A stretch of DNA of 64,000 nucleotides. Origin: Caldinitratiruptor microaerophilus (lineage in GTDB: Bacteria; Bacillota; Sulfobacillia; Symbiobacteriales; ZC4RG38). Each line of letters starts with the position of its first letter. The first letter of the stretch is position 1. Shown here one piece after another: positions 51,038 to 59,384 of the stretch. The position numbers and the translations under genes were made by a program. The notes beneath the pieces are model-generated. The model was not told the DNA's origin, made no database searches, and was given only the letters and a program-made list of their open reading frames with translations. The DNA lies in contig NZ_AP025628.1 in the NCBI RefSeq assembly GCF_025999835.1, positions 2,728,001 to 2,792,000 on the forward strand. Direction: 5' to 3'.

Positions 51038-52303
51038 GTGATCGCCACGCCGGTTCCTGGCGCCGGCCGGGCACCGCAGGCCGGCCTGACCCTGCTGCAA
51101 GACCTGCTGCCGGACCTGCCCTTGCAGGCGGGCGAGCGGGTCCGCGCCTGGGTCGCCGACGTGTCCGGCGACCTCGCGCTGCTCGTCCTCGGCGGCCGGC
51201 AGGTGCGCGCGCGGACCGAGGTGCCGCTCAGGCCCGGCCAGTCCCTCCTGCTCGAGGTGCGGCGGACGGAACCGCAGGTCCTCCTCCGGCCGGTCGCGGC
51301 CCGCCCGGCCGCTGACGTCGCGGCCGGACCTGCCTGGGGGCACGCCGAGCAGGCGGTTCGCCGTGCCCTGGTCTCACTTCGCCGTCCTCTGGACCCCCAG
51401 GCGGTCGGCGCCCTGACCGCGGTGGTCCGCCGGTTCCCGGCGGCACAGCAGGAGGCCGCCGCGGCGGCCGCCGCGTGGCTCCATGCGACCGGCGCCTCCG
51501 TCACGTTCGAGGAAGTGCTGAACCTCACCCGGGCGGGCGAACCGCCTGCCCCCTGGTCGCTGGCAGTGCGCCTGCGAGCCCTGGCGGACCGGCTCGCGGC
51601 GGCGGCCCGGGCGGCTGCGGGCCGGGGCGTCGGGGACAGCACGCCGCTCCTGGCCCTCGCCGGGCAGCTCCGGGCGTGGGGCTGGCGACCACCCGAAGAC
51701 GGGCAACCACCCGGGCACGTGGGCGCGCAGAGAGGGGGCCCGGCGCCTGAACCCCTGCCCGGCGAGGCCCCTGCCGCCACCGATCTCCCGGCGGTGCTCG
51801 CCCGCGCGGAGGCACTTCTCTCCGGCGAGGCTGCCGGGGCGGCCGGCAGGCAGGCAAGCGAACTCCTCGGCGAGATCCGGGCCATCTTGCGGGCGGTCTC
51901 CGGCGGTGCCCGGGCGGACATCCCCGCGCCGCTGGTCGTCCCCCTGCCCGTGCTGCACCCTCACCTGGGGGACGAGGTCGTGGTGGTCCGCAAGCGGGAT
52001 GGAAAGCGCAGGGTGTCCGCAGGAGAGAGCGAGGCGGAGGTCGAGCTGTTCCTGACCACCCCCAGTCTCGGGCCGCTCCGGATCCGGGTCCGGAGGGCAG
52101 ACACGGTGTCCGTCACGGTGGTGGCAGCCGACCCTGGCGCCAGGGATTGGCTGGACGCCGCCCTGCCGGACCTGCGGCAGGGGCTCAGCGGCCGGGGGCT
52201 CCGCCCAGGCCGCCTCGAGGCCACCCTGGGCGACGCGGCGCCGCCATCCCTCGTCCCGGCCCCCGCTGCGGGCCTTCCCCCCGGGCTCGACCGGCGGGTA
52301 TGA
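51038..52303 (+). CDS. FliK/YlqG-like hook-length-control-related protein
   Basis: A 421-residue Ala/Pro-rich protein. The C-terminal 100 residues carry a FliK-C-like domain (VELFLTTPSLGPLRIRVRRADTVSVTVVAADPGARDWLDAALPDLRQGLSGRGL). The long N-terminal region is low-complexity and helical, as in FliK. GTG start. It overlaps the FlhB-like gene as ATGA. The YlqG-YlqH pair of Bacillus has the same order and lies outside the flagellar operon, so this is the likely equivalent; no flagellar genes are in the window. Confidence 0.72.
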   Translation: MIATPVPGAGRAPQAGLTLLQDLLPDLPLQAGERVRAWVADVSGDLALLVLGGRQVRARTEVPLRPGQSLLLEVRRTEPQVLLRPVAARPAADVAAGPAWGHAEQAVRRALVSLRRPLDPQAVGALTAVVRRFPAAQQEAAAAAAAWLHATGASVTFEEVLNLTRAGEPPAPWSLAVRLRALADRLAAAARAAAGRGVGDSTPLLALAGQLRAWGWRPPEDGQPPGHVGAQRGGPAPEPLPGEAPAATDLPAVLARAEALLSGEAAGAAGRQASELLGEIRAILRAVSGGARADIPAPLVVPLPVLHPHLGDEVVVVRKRDGKRRVSAGESEAEVELFLTTPSLGPLRIRVRRADTVSVTVVAADPGARDWLDAALPDLRQGLSGRGLRPGRLEATLGDAAPPSLVPAPAAGLPPGLDRRV

Positions 52304-52692
52304 ACCGGGCAGGACGGAGGGACCGGGGTAGCGAGGTGAGACGGGTGGCTGCACACCAGGACGCGGACCGGGAGCGAGGGAGCGAAGAACGCGCGGGTCA
52401 CGGGGGAATGCCGCCGGCCAGGCGCGTGCGCGAGGCCGCCGCACTACGCTACGACCCGGGGCAGGAGGCGCCTCAGGTGGTCGCCGCGGGGCGGGGTCGT
52501 GTGGCCGATCGCATCGTGGAAACCGCGGCCGAGGCCGGGGTACCGATCCGCCGGGAGCCCGGCCTCGCGGCGGCGCTGGTAGCCCTCGGCGCGGGGGCGA
52601 TCATCCCGCCGGCGCTCTACGAGGCGGTCGCCGAGGTGCTGCTGTGGGTCGCCCGGCAGGACGCCGAGCGCGCCCGGCGCTGGCTCGGCTGA
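52300..52692 (+). CDS. FlhB C-terminal-domain-like protein (YlqH type)
   Basis: A 130-residue protein equivalent to only the cytoplasmic switch domain of FlhB/type III export proteins: AAALRYDPGQEAPQVVAAGRGRVADRIVETAAEAGVPIRREPGLAAALVALGAGAIIPPALYEAVAEVLLWV. The NPTH autocleavage site of true FlhB is upstream of this region and absent. The ATG overlaps the FliK-like stop; a later GTG behind GAGGTGA or an ATG at MPPARRV are alternatives. Confidence 0.78.
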   Translation: MNRAGRRDRGSEVRRVAAHQDADRERGSEERAGHGGMPPARRVREAAALRYDPGQEAPQVVAAGRGRVADRIVETAAEAGVPIRREPGLAAALVALGAGAIIPPALYEAVAEVLLWVARQDAERARRWLG

Positions 52693-52705
52693 CCGTCACG
52701 ACCTC

Positions 52706-53359
52706 TCAGCCTGCCGGCGTGAGCGAGCGGTACAGGTCTGCCCAGCGGAGCATCGCCTGGTCACCCACGTCGATGCCCCACCGCCACAGCACGAGGTCCA
52801 CCTCGCGCCGGCGCTCGCCCACCAGGAGCCCGATCTCGTCGCACAGTTCCTCCGCGTCGTAACCGAAGAACTCCGCCAGGCGCACCACGGGCCCGCTGCG
52901 CGCGACCGTGTCCCAGCCCAGGTTCCGGGCCAGGTGGAAGGCGTTGGTCGGACCGATGAAGGGCCACTGCCGGAACCGTTCCAGCACCGGTGCCAGGGCG
53001 CCCTCGCGGGCCAGCGTGCCCATGATCCCGGGGCTTTCCGCCAAGACCCGGGCCAGCCACAGGATGGCCTCGACCTTCCTGCGGTTGCGGAGGACGGCGA
53101 GCGCAGGTTCCGGCCCGGCTTGCAGCGCGGCCTCCGGGTCCCAGCCGCCCAGGGCGGAGCCGAGCGCCTCCCAGCGGGGCTCGATCGCCCGCGCCGTCAG
53201 CCCGCACGTCGCCACGACCCAGCCGTACTCGCGCAGCAGGTCCCGGTCGTCCATCCGGTCCGGCGTCTCCCGGCGCCACCCCTCCAGCATGGCCTCCCCC
53301 TCCGGGTAACGGCGGAGGAGGTGCCCCTTCGCGTGCTCCCAGAGCCCCTCCAGATCCAT
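52706..53359 (-). CDS. HhH-GPD-superfamily-like protein
   Basis: A 217-residue soluble protein. The segment FIGPTNAFHLARNLGWDTVARSGPVVRLAEFFGYDAEELC, followed by GERRREVDLVLWRWGIDVGD, resembles the helix-hairpin-helix and following region of DNA glycosylase relatives. The usual catalytic Lys/Asp of HhH-GPD enzymes is not certain, since the family match is by pattern only. ATG start about 11 bases behind AGGAGG. Base-excision repair or DNA-binding role is conjectural. Confidence 0.6.
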   Translation of the reverse strand: MDLEGLWEHAKGHLLRRYPEGEAMLEGWRRETPDRMDDRDLLREYGWVVATCGLTARAIEPRWEALGSALGGWDPEAALQAGPEPALAVLRNRRKVEAILWLARVLAESPGIMGTLAREGALAPVLERFRQWPFIGPTNAFHLARNLGWDTVARSGPVVRLAEFFGYDAEELCDEIGLLVGERRREVDLVLWRWGIDVGDQAMLRWADLYRSLTPAG

Positions 53360-53550
53360 GCCCTTCCGCAACCTCCTGCCCGGCCCCCGTCCGCCGCTGT
53401 CTCGGATCCCGGCGCTGGAGTGCCGGGGATTCCTGTTCATCCCATCTCTTACAACGAGGCCCTGCCCCCGCGGGTTCGGTCTCCCCGCGCCCGTACTAAG
53501 CGAAAAGTCTACGCCGGAATAGCCTCTATGTGGCTACCGGCCTAGATACC

Positions 53551-53562
53551 CATACCCGTATG
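53551..53562. promoter_or_regulatory. Possible operator of the dsrE-tusA operon
   Basis: Inverted repeat CATAC-CC-GTATG, overlapping a TATGAT -10-like hexamer (53559-53564) and preceded by another ATACCC half-site. It resembles the ATACCC element in the nearby uspA promoter. No good -35 was found. Confidence 0.4.
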
Positions 53563-53602
53563 ATCAAGTTGTCACAAGGACATTCGAGGAGGGCATGGCG
53601 GC

Positions 53603-54016
53603 ATGGCGAACCGGCTCTCGATGATCGTCTTCTCGGGCACGGTCGACAAGCTGTACCCCGTCGCGATCCTGGCGTCCGGCGCCGTCGCGATGGGGCAGGA
53701 GGTCCGCATCTTCCTGACCTTCTGGGGCCTCATGGCACTGAAGAAGGGGGCAGGCGCCCAGCTGCAGGTGAGTAAGGACTACGAGGCGATGGGCGCCGAG
53801 ATGGCCCGGATCATGCAGGAGAAGAAGGTCCCGTCCTGGCTCGACACCCTCCGGACCGCCAAGGAACTCGGCGACGTCAAGGTGTACGCCTGTGGGATGA
53901 CCATGGACCTGTTCCAGCTCAAGCTGGAGGACCTCGAGGACGTGGTCGACGGCGTCGCCGGGGTCGGCGAGTTCATCGAGGAGGCCCGGCAGGGCGAGAT
54001 CAGCCTCTTCATCTGA
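53603..54016 (+). CDS. DsrE/DsrF-like sulfur-relay family protein (DsrE2 type)
   Basis: A 137-residue protein. Visible family features: a Rossmann-like start MANRLSMIVFSGTVDKLYPVAILASGAVAMGQEVRIFLTFWG, and the probable persulfide-carrying cysteine Cys97 in VKVYACGMTMDLF. A hydrophobic segment suggests possible membrane association, common in DsrE2. ATG behind GAGGAGGG. With tusA just downstream it likely forms a sulfur-transfer pair in oxidation of reduced sulfur or in sulfur trafficking. Confidence 0.85.
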   Translation: MANRLSMIVFSGTVDKLYPVAILASGAVAMGQEVRIFLTFWGLMALKKGAGAQLQVSKDYEAMGAEMARIMQEKKVPSWLDTLRTAKELGDVKVYACGMTMDLFQLKLEDLEDVVDGVAGVGEFIEEARQGEISLFI

Positions 54017-54063
54017 ACCCGGACCTGAACCCGGGCCACACGAGTAGCGGGGGTGTACCGGTA

Positions 54064-54303
54064 ATGGCAGAAGTGAAGCCTGACATCGTCGTGGATGCCC
54101 GCGGCGCCTACTGCCCCGGCCCCATGATGGAGCTCATCCGGGCGGTGAAGAACGCCCAGGTGGGGCAGACGGTGGCTGTTCTCTCCTCCGATTCGGGATC
54201 GCTGAAGGACATCCCTCTCTGGGCCCAGAAGGCGGGCCACGAGTACATCGGGGCCTACCCGCGGGACGGCTACAACGAGATCATCGTCCGCAAGATGCGC
54301 TGA
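54064..54303 (+). CDS. tusA: TusA-family sulfurtransferase
   Basis: A 79-residue small sulfur carrier. The active CPxP motif is C17-P-G-P in VDARGAYCPGPMMELIRAVKNA, and VLSSDSGSLKDIPLWAQKAGHEY fits the family fold. It presumably passes persulfide sulfur to or from the DsrE2-like protein. The gene starts 47 bases after dsrE2 with a modest ribosome site, and the operon ends in a strong hairpin. Confidence 0.93.
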   Translation: MAEVKPDIVVDARGAYCPGPMMELIRAVKNAQVGQTVAVLSSDSGSLKDIPLWAQKAGHEYIGAYPRDGYNEIIVRKMR

Positions 54304-54342
54304 CACTCCCTCCCTGTCCATAGATCCCTCCCTCCCTCCCAC

Positions 54343-54370
54343 CCCGGGCCGGCCGCGGAGCCGGCCCGGG
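54343..54370 (+). terminator. Terminator of the dsrE-tusA operon
   Basis: A 10-bp perfect stem CCCGGGCCGG / CCGGCCCGGG with an 8-base loop, followed by CCTCTTCC. Confidence 0.65.
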
Positions 54371-54406
54371 CCTCTTCCGGGCAGGTGACGGCGCCGCGCG
54401 GCGCCG

Positions 54407-54435
54407 TTGACTGCACATACCCATGGGGGTACATT
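54407..54435 (+). promoter_or_regulatory. Promoter of the uspA-like gene with an embedded palindrome
   Basis: -35 TTGACT, 17-base spacer, -10 TACATT. Inside the spacer and -10 lies TACCC-ATGG-GGGTA (54418-54431), matching the G-tract inverted repeat recognised by CsoR/CstR/RcnR-type repressors. Repression would be direct. CstR-type regulators respond to persulfides, which fits the sulfur genes beside it. Confidence 0.65.
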
Positions 54436-54466
54436 GGGATCACAGACCGCCCCGGAGGTGGGTAGG

Positions 54467-54898
54467 ATGCGGTGCATCCTGGGGACCGACGGATCGCCTG
54501 CCAGCCTCAAGGCCGCGCAGTGGATCGCCCGGTACCTGAACTTCAACGAGGCGTCCGAGCTGTTCCTCGTCTACGTCTTTCCGCTCCCCGCCGACGCATC
54601 GGCCTACGAGGGAATCTTCGACGTCCCCGCCTCCGGCAACGACCCGCGCGTGCAGAAGGTGGCCGCCCCCGTCCTGGCCCGCACCCGGGAGGCCCTCGGG
54701 GCGACGAAGGCCCGCGTCCACGACGTGAGCCTGGTGGGAGTGCCGGCCGAGTCCATCGTCCAGTTCGCGGCGGAGATGCGAGCCGACCTCGTCGTGGTCG
54801 GCAGCCGCGGCCGCAGCCCGCACCGGGAGATCCTCCTCGGCAGCGTGTCCGGTGCGGTGGCGAATCGGGCCCGTTGCCCTGTGCTGGTGGTGAGGTGA
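54467..54898 (+). CDS. Universal stress protein (UspA family)
   Basis: A 143-residue ATP-binding Usp. The N-terminal strand reads MRCILGTDGSPASLKAAQWIA. The C-terminal ATP motif G-x2-G-x9-G-(S/T) appears in VVVGSRGRSPHREILLGSVSGAVANRARCPVLVVR, so it should bind ATP. ATG behind GGAGGTGG, with the transcript start only about 25 bases upstream. It likely serves as a stress-linked partner of the neighbouring sulfur-relay operon. Confidence 0.92.
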   Translation: MRCILGTDGSPASLKAAQWIARYLNFNEASELFLVYVFPLPADASAYEGIFDVPASGNDPRVQKVAAPVLARTREALGATKARVHDVSLVGVPAESIVQFAAEMRADLVVVGSRGRSPHREILLGSVSGAVANRARCPVLVVR

Positions 54899-54907
54899 TG
54901 CGCAGGT

Positions 54908-54949
54908 GCGGAGGCGGCCGTCCCGGCCCGGGACAGCCGCCTCCGCTTT
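54908..54949. terminator. Terminator between the uspA-like and dppC genes
   Basis: Outer stem GCGGAGGCGGC / GCCGCCTCCGC plus an inner GTCCCGG / CCGGGAC stem, followed by TTTCCCC on the plus strand. Serves convergent transcription. Confidence 0.7.
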
Positions 54950-54967
54950 CCCCGCTCCAGCGGCGCC

Positions 54968-55876
54968 TCAACCCCCGCGCAACCGGGGGTCCAACGCGTC
55001 CCGCAGCGCGTCGCCCAGGAGATTCAGGGAGAGTACCGTCGCGAAGATGGCCAGGCCCGGCCAGATGGCCATCCACGGAGCCATGGTGAGATACCCCTGC
55101 GCTTCGCGGAGCGCCGAGCCCCAGCTCGGAGCGGGCGGCTGGACGCCGAGCCCCAGGTAGCTGAGGCCCGCCTCGGCGATGATGGCCGACGCCACGGCGA
55201 GCGTTGTCTGCACGAGCACGGGCGCCAGACAGTTCGGCAGCACGTGCCGGAGCAGGATCCGCCCCGAGGTGGCACCAGCGGCTCGTGCGGCCTGAACGTA
55301 GTCTTGTTCACGGACCACCAACACCGCCCCGCGCACGATCCGGACGAAGGCTGGGGTGTATCCGAGACCGATGGCGACCATGGCGTTGGTGAAGCCCGGC
55401 CCCAGGGCGGCAGCCACCGCCAGGGCCAGAATGAGGAAAGGAAACGCCTGCAGGCCGTCCACCACCCGCATCACCACGTATTCGTCCCAGAATCCCCGGT
55501 AGTAGCCGGTGAGAAGCCCCACCGGGAGCCCCACGGACAGGGCGATGCCCACGGAGATGAGCCCCGCCAGCAAGGACACCCGTGCTCCGTAAACCACACG
55601 GGACAAAACGTCGCGCCCCAGGGCGTCGGTCCCGAAAGGGTGATTCGGGCCTGGCGGCCGCATCAGGGCGGAATAGTCCTGTTTCAGCGGGTCATGCGGC
55701 GCCAGGTACGGCGCCAGGACCGCAACCAGGACAAAGAACCCGACGGCCGACAGGGCGATCACCCCGGCCCGATTGCGACGGAACCGGACCCAGTAGTCGC
55801 GCAGCGGGGCCTTCGGGGCGCTGTGCGGGCTCATGTCCACCCGGAGCGATGCCGGGGACTGCGGTTCCGCCGCCAT
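54968..55876 (-). CDS. Dipeptide/oligopeptide ABC permease (DppC-like)
   Basis: A 302-residue inner-membrane subunit. The N-terminal part has RFRRNRAGVIALSAVGFFVLVAVLAPYLAPHDP, then HPFGTDALGRDVLSRVVYGARVSL, and the coupling loop EQDYVQAARAAGATSGRILLRHVLPN that contacts an ATPase. About six helices. The ATG is preferred for its spacing from GGGGGTGA and overlaps the dppB-like stop (TGATG). No DppD/DppF ATPase gene follows. Confidence 0.9.
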   Translation of the reverse strand: MAAEPQSPASLRVDMSPHSAPKAPLRDYWVRFRRNRAGVIALSAVGFFVLVAVLAPYLAPHDPLKQDYSALMRPPGPNHPFGTDALGRDVLSRVVYGARVSLLAGLISVGIALSVGLPVGLLTGYYRGFWDEYVVMRVVDGLQAFPFLILALAVAAALGPGFTNAMVAIGLGYTPAFVRIVRGAVLVVREQDYVQAARAAGATSGRILLRHVLPNCLAPVLVQTTLAVASAIIAEAGLSYLGLGVQPPAPSWGSALREAQGYLTMAPWMAIWPGLAIFATVLSLNLLGDALRDALDPRLRGG

Positions 55877-56835
55877 CACCGCTCACCCCCGCCGCCGAGT
55901 TTCACCCGGGGATCGACCAGGGAGTACACGACGTCCACGACGAGGTTCACGACCACGACCATGACGGCAGCCACGAGCACCGCTCCCTGGACAACCGTGA
56001 TGTCCCGGCTGAAGATGGCGTCCACGATCAGCCGCCCGAAGCCAGGGATCACGAAGATGGTCTCCGTGATGACGAGACCGCCCAGCAGACCAGCGATCTG
56101 CAGCCCGCTGGCGGTGATCACGGGAACCAGCGCGTTCCGGATGGCATGGCGGTAGATCACGACGCGCTCCGACAACCCCTTGGCGCGGGCCGTCCGCACG
56201 TAGTCGCTGCGCAGCACCTCCAGGAGGCTGCTCCGCATGAAGCGGGCAACCACTCCGGACTCCCGCAGCCCGGTGGCCATAGCAGGGAGGGCCATCGCCA
56301 TCAAGTTCGCCCGGAGGTCCTGCGTCAGCGGCACGTAGCCGGAGGCCGGCAGCCACTGGAGCTTGGCGGCGAACAGAAGGATCAGCATCATACCGAGCCA
56401 GAAGTGAGGGACCGAGAGCCCCACCAGGGCGACACCCGAGCTCAGATAGTCGACCACCGTGGCACGTCGCACGGCGGCGGCAACCCCCAGGGGAACGGCG
56501 ATCAGCGTCGACACCGCGAACGTCAGAACAGTCAGTTCCAGGGTGGCCGGCAGGCGCTGGGCGATGAGCCCGGCCACCGGGCTACCGTCGACCAGGGATT
56601 CGCCGAGGTTTCCTTGCACCACCCTCGCCAGCCAACGGCCATACTGCACGTGGAGCGGAAGATTGAGGCCGAGTTTGACCCGCAGGGCCTCCTTGACCTC
56701 TCGCGGCGCTTCGGGACCCAGGATCACGTCGGCGGGGTCCCCGGGAAGGAAGTGAACGAGGCCGAAGGCCACAAATGACACCACGAAGAGTAGGGGGATG
56801 GTGAGGAGCAAGCGCCTGCCGAGGTAGGCGAGCAC
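55876..56835 (-). CDS. Dipeptide/oligopeptide ABC permease (DppB-like)
   Basis: A 319-residue membrane subunit: MLAYLGRRLLLTIPLLFVVSFVAFGLVHFLPGDPAD at the start, coupling loop RSDYVRTARAKGLSERVVIYRHAIRNALVPV, and GLLGGLVITETIFVIPGFGRLIVDAI. Six helices. GTG start behind AAAGGGGG. Second gene of the operon, following the peptide-binding protein. Confidence 0.92.
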   Translation of the reverse strand: MLAYLGRRLLLTIPLLFVVSFVAFGLVHFLPGDPADVILGPEAPREVKEALRVKLGLNLPLHVQYGRWLARVVQGNLGESLVDGSPVAGLIAQRLPATLELTVLTFAVSTLIAVPLGVAAAVRRATVVDYLSSGVALVGLSVPHFWLGMMLILLFAAKLQWLPASGYVPLTQDLRANLMAMALPAMATGLRESGVVARFMRSSLLEVLRSDYVRTARAKGLSERVVIYRHAIRNALVPVITASGLQIAGLLGGLVITETIFVIPGFGRLIVDAIFSRDITVVQGAVLVAAVMVVVVNLVVDVVYSLVDPRVKLGGGGER

Positions 56836-56944
56836 GCTCGAGCCCCCTTTCCAGACGAGATTCGCAAAGCCCGGGGCCGGCCGGGTTCTCCCCGTCCAGC
56901 CCCGGGCGTGGGGCAGCCACCGCCGGCTGTCAAGAGTTCGGTCG

Positions 56945-58528
56945 CTATTCCTTGGTGACGTTCTCGAGACGGATCATGCCGTCAGGGTGATTCGTCAGCC
57001 CCTTGACCTTCGGGCTGTAGGCGAGTTTCTGGGCCGGGTAGTACAGGTAGATGTACGGCACGTCGTCGCGCAGGATCTCCAGGACCTGCCGGAAGACCTG
57101 CTCTCGCTCGGTGCCCTGGGTAACCCGTGACTTGTCGAGCAGCTGGTCGACGACCGGGTTGCTGTAACCCGAGTTGTTGAAGCCGCCGCCGGTGTAGTGG
57201 AACGCGTAGATGTTCTGGTCGGGCTCTGCTCGCCCGCTCCAACCCACCGCACCGGCCTGGTGACGGAGGTTGTCGAGGTCGTCCAGCAGCTGGCCCCACT
57301 CGACCTGCTGGATGTTCATCCGGATCCCCGCCTCGGCCAGCATGCCCTGGATCACCTGGGCCATCTTCTGGGTCTCGGGGCTCGGGGCGATGCTGAGGGT
57401 GAACTCGAAGCCGTTCGGCTTCCCGCCCTTCTCGAGGAACTCCCGGGTCTTGGCCAGGTCACGCTTGGGCACCTGCCCGTCGTAGAGCGGGCTGGACGGC
57501 GGGAACGGCCCCCAACCCGGTTTCGCCGCGTCTCCGAAGACCACCTTCACGAGCGTTTCGCGGTCGATGGCGGCGTCCACCGCCTTGCGCAGCCACTTGT
57601 TGTCGAACGGGGGTTTCGTCACGTTCAACCACAGACCCTGATATCCCAGCCCGGAACGCACGTCGAGGACGACTCGCTTGTCCTGCCGCAGGGAGGGCAA
57701 CTGCTGGTCGGGGATCGTGCGGGTATCCAGGATGTCGACCTGTCCGCTTTGAAGATTCACGACGGCCACGTTCTGATCCGTTATGACCTTGTAGATCACC
57801 TTATCGGCCTTGGGCAGGCCCTGTCGCCAGTACGACTCGTTTTTCACGAGAGTGATGCTGTCGCCCTTGATCCGGCTCTCGAACTTGAAGGGGCCGGTGC
57901 CGACCGGGTGGTTGAGAAAGCCGTCGTTCCCGTACTTCTGGACCGCCGCTGGCGACACCATCATACCGGCCCGGTCGGTCAGGATCCCCAGGAAGGGCGA
58001 GAACGGCTTCTGGAGCGTGATCGCCACCGTGTAGGGGTCGAGGACCTCCACCTTCTCGACCATGCTGACCTCGTTGCGGCGCGGCGACTTGAGCTCCGGG
58101 TTCAACATGCGCTCGAAGTTGAACTTCACGGCCTCGGCGTTGAAGTCCGTACCATCATGGAACTTCACGCCCTGCCGAAGCTTGAACGTGTACACCTTGC
58201 CGTCCTCCGAAATCTTCCACTCGGTGGCAAGCTCCGGCACGACGTTCAGCTTCTCGTCGAGCTCCACCAGCTTGTCAAAGATGTTGTTCTGCACCTGGCG
58301 GTCGATGGCCGACGACGACAGGTGCGGGTCCAGTTTCGGAGGATCCGCGTCCAGCGCGACCCGAAGCACGATGGGCTCCCGAGGTCCTTGCGCCGGGGCC
58401 GCCTGCCCTTCACCTGCGGCGGCAGGCGCCCCCGTCTGGCCGGCCGGTTGGGCACCTCTACCGCATCCGGTCCAGATGATACTGGAAATTACGAGAAAGA
58501 CAAAAATGCGTGGCAACCGACCCCTCAC
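56945..58528 (-). CDS. Peptide-binding lipoprotein (DppA/OppA-like, SBP family 5)
   Basis: A 527-residue extracytoplasmic receptor. The signal ends in a lipobox-like SIIWTGC (Cys22). Family-5 features are VALDADPPKLDPHLSSSAIDRQVQNNIFDKLVELD, LRQGVKFHDGTDFNAEAVKFNFERM, NHPVGTGPFKFES and NVTKPPFDNKWLRKAVDAAIDRE. Likely binds short peptides, possibly glutathione or gamma-glutamyl peptides given the gamma-glutamyltransferase nearby. The GTG start lacks an obvious ribosome site; a TTG four codons later follows GAGGGG more closely. Confidence 0.9.
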   Translation of the reverse strand: MRGRLPRIFVFLVISSIIWTGCGRGAQPAGQTGAPAAAGEGQAAPAQGPREPIVLRVALDADPPKLDPHLSSSAIDRQVQNNIFDKLVELDEKLNVVPELATEWKISEDGKVYTFKLRQGVKFHDGTDFNAEAVKFNFERMLNPELKSPRRNEVSMVEKVEVLDPYTVAITLQKPFSPFLGILTDRAGMMVSPAAVQKYGNDGFLNHPVGTGPFKFESRIKGDSITLVKNESYWRQGLPKADKVIYKVITDQNVAVVNLQSGQVDILDTRTIPDQQLPSLRQDKRVVLDVRSGLGYQGLWLNVTKPPFDNKWLRKAVDAAIDRETLVKVVFGDAAKPGWGPFPPSSPLYDGQVPKRDLAKTREFLEKGGKPNGFEFTLSIAPSPETQKMAQVIQGMLAEAGIRMNIQQVEWGQLLDDLDNLRHQAGAVGWSGRAEPDQNIYAFHYTGGGFNNSGYSNPVVDQLLDKSRVTQGTEREQVFRQVLEILRDDVPYIYLYYPAQKLAYSPKVKGLTNHPDGMIRLENVTKE

Positions 58529-58577
58529 TTCACAGGCCCCCCATCAAGCCAGATTGGCTGAGCCTATCCGGTCCGGC

Positions 58578-59240
58578 CTACCCTCCCTGTTCCCGGATCC
58601 GGCCCAAAAGCGCCTCTCGAACCATCGCCAGGTGCTCCCGCACCACATTCTCGGCCGCCAGGGCGTTGCCGGAACGAACCGCCTCCAGGATGCGCCGGTG
58701 CTGGTCCAGGACCGTCGCACCGTCGATCCGCAGGTCCCGGGCCATGTTCCGGAGCTGGGCGATGCGGTAGTGGATGTGCTCCATCAGCTCCGCCAGCGTC
58801 CGGTTGCCGGCCGCCGCGACCAGAAGGTCGTGGAACCGGGTGTCCAGATCGCGCACCGCACTGGCGTCCCCTCGCCGGTAGGCTTCCTCCATCCCGGCCA
58901 GACAGCGCTCCATCTCGTCGTGCTCGCTGACCGGCCCCCGCCGGGACGCAAGCTGAGCCGCCAGCACCTCGAGCGCGGTCCGGCACTCGTACAGCTCGAC
59001 CACGTCCTGCGCCGTGGGCCTGTACACCCGGAAGCTGGAGCCGGACGGGACCACGAGCCGGTCCCTCTCCAGCCGGCGCAGGGCGTCCCGGACCGGGGTG
59101 CGGCTGACCCCCAGTTCCAGGGCCAGCACGGTCTCGCGCATGAGCTGGCCCGGCGGGTAGACCCCCCGGATGATCCCCTCCTTCAGGTAGGCGTAGACCT
59201 TTTGGTTGATGGGTTCGCTGCGAAAGTCCGGCAACTCCAT
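58578..59240 (-). CDS. GntR-family (FadR/FCD) transcriptional regulator
   Basis: A 220-residue regulator. The N-terminal winged helix reads LKEGIIRGVYPPGQLMRETVLALELGVSRTPVRDALRRLERDRLV. The C-terminal FCD ligand domain is helical, with metal-ligand candidates in DLDTRFHDLLVAAAGN and MEHIHYRIAQLR. ATG start with a weak ribosome site. Likely controls the adjacent peptide transporter and/or the divergent chromate transporter-gamma-glutamyltransferase genes, in response to an organic acid. Confidence 0.9.
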   Translation of the reverse strand: MELPDFRSEPINQKVYAYLKEGIIRGVYPPGQLMRETVLALELGVSRTPVRDALRRLERDRLVVPSGSSFRVYRPTAQDVVELYECRTALEVLAAQLASRRGPVSEHDEMERCLAGMEEAYRRGDASAVRDLDTRFHDLLVAAAGNRTLAELMEHIHYRIAQLRNMARDLRIDGATVLDQHRRILEAVRSGNALAAENVVREHLAMVREALLGRIREQGG

Positions 59241-59266
59241 TGCGGCAGGAATTCCACCTTCGTCGT

Positions 59267-59281
59267 GGAATGCGGTATTCC
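59267..59281. promoter_or_regulatory. Possible GntR operator in the divergent intergenic region
   Basis: Inverted repeat GGAAT-GCGGT-ATTCC between the gntR gene and the divergent chromate-transporter gene, with further GAAT/ATTC half-sites on both sides. Confidence 0.45.
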
Positions 59282-59384
59282 GTATTCTGCGATTCTGCGG
59301 TTCCGAGCGAATTCCTGCGGGTCGCCGTCGCCTTGTAAGGTAAAATGGAGTAACGGTGACGATTCACGGGAAGGAGCAACCGAC

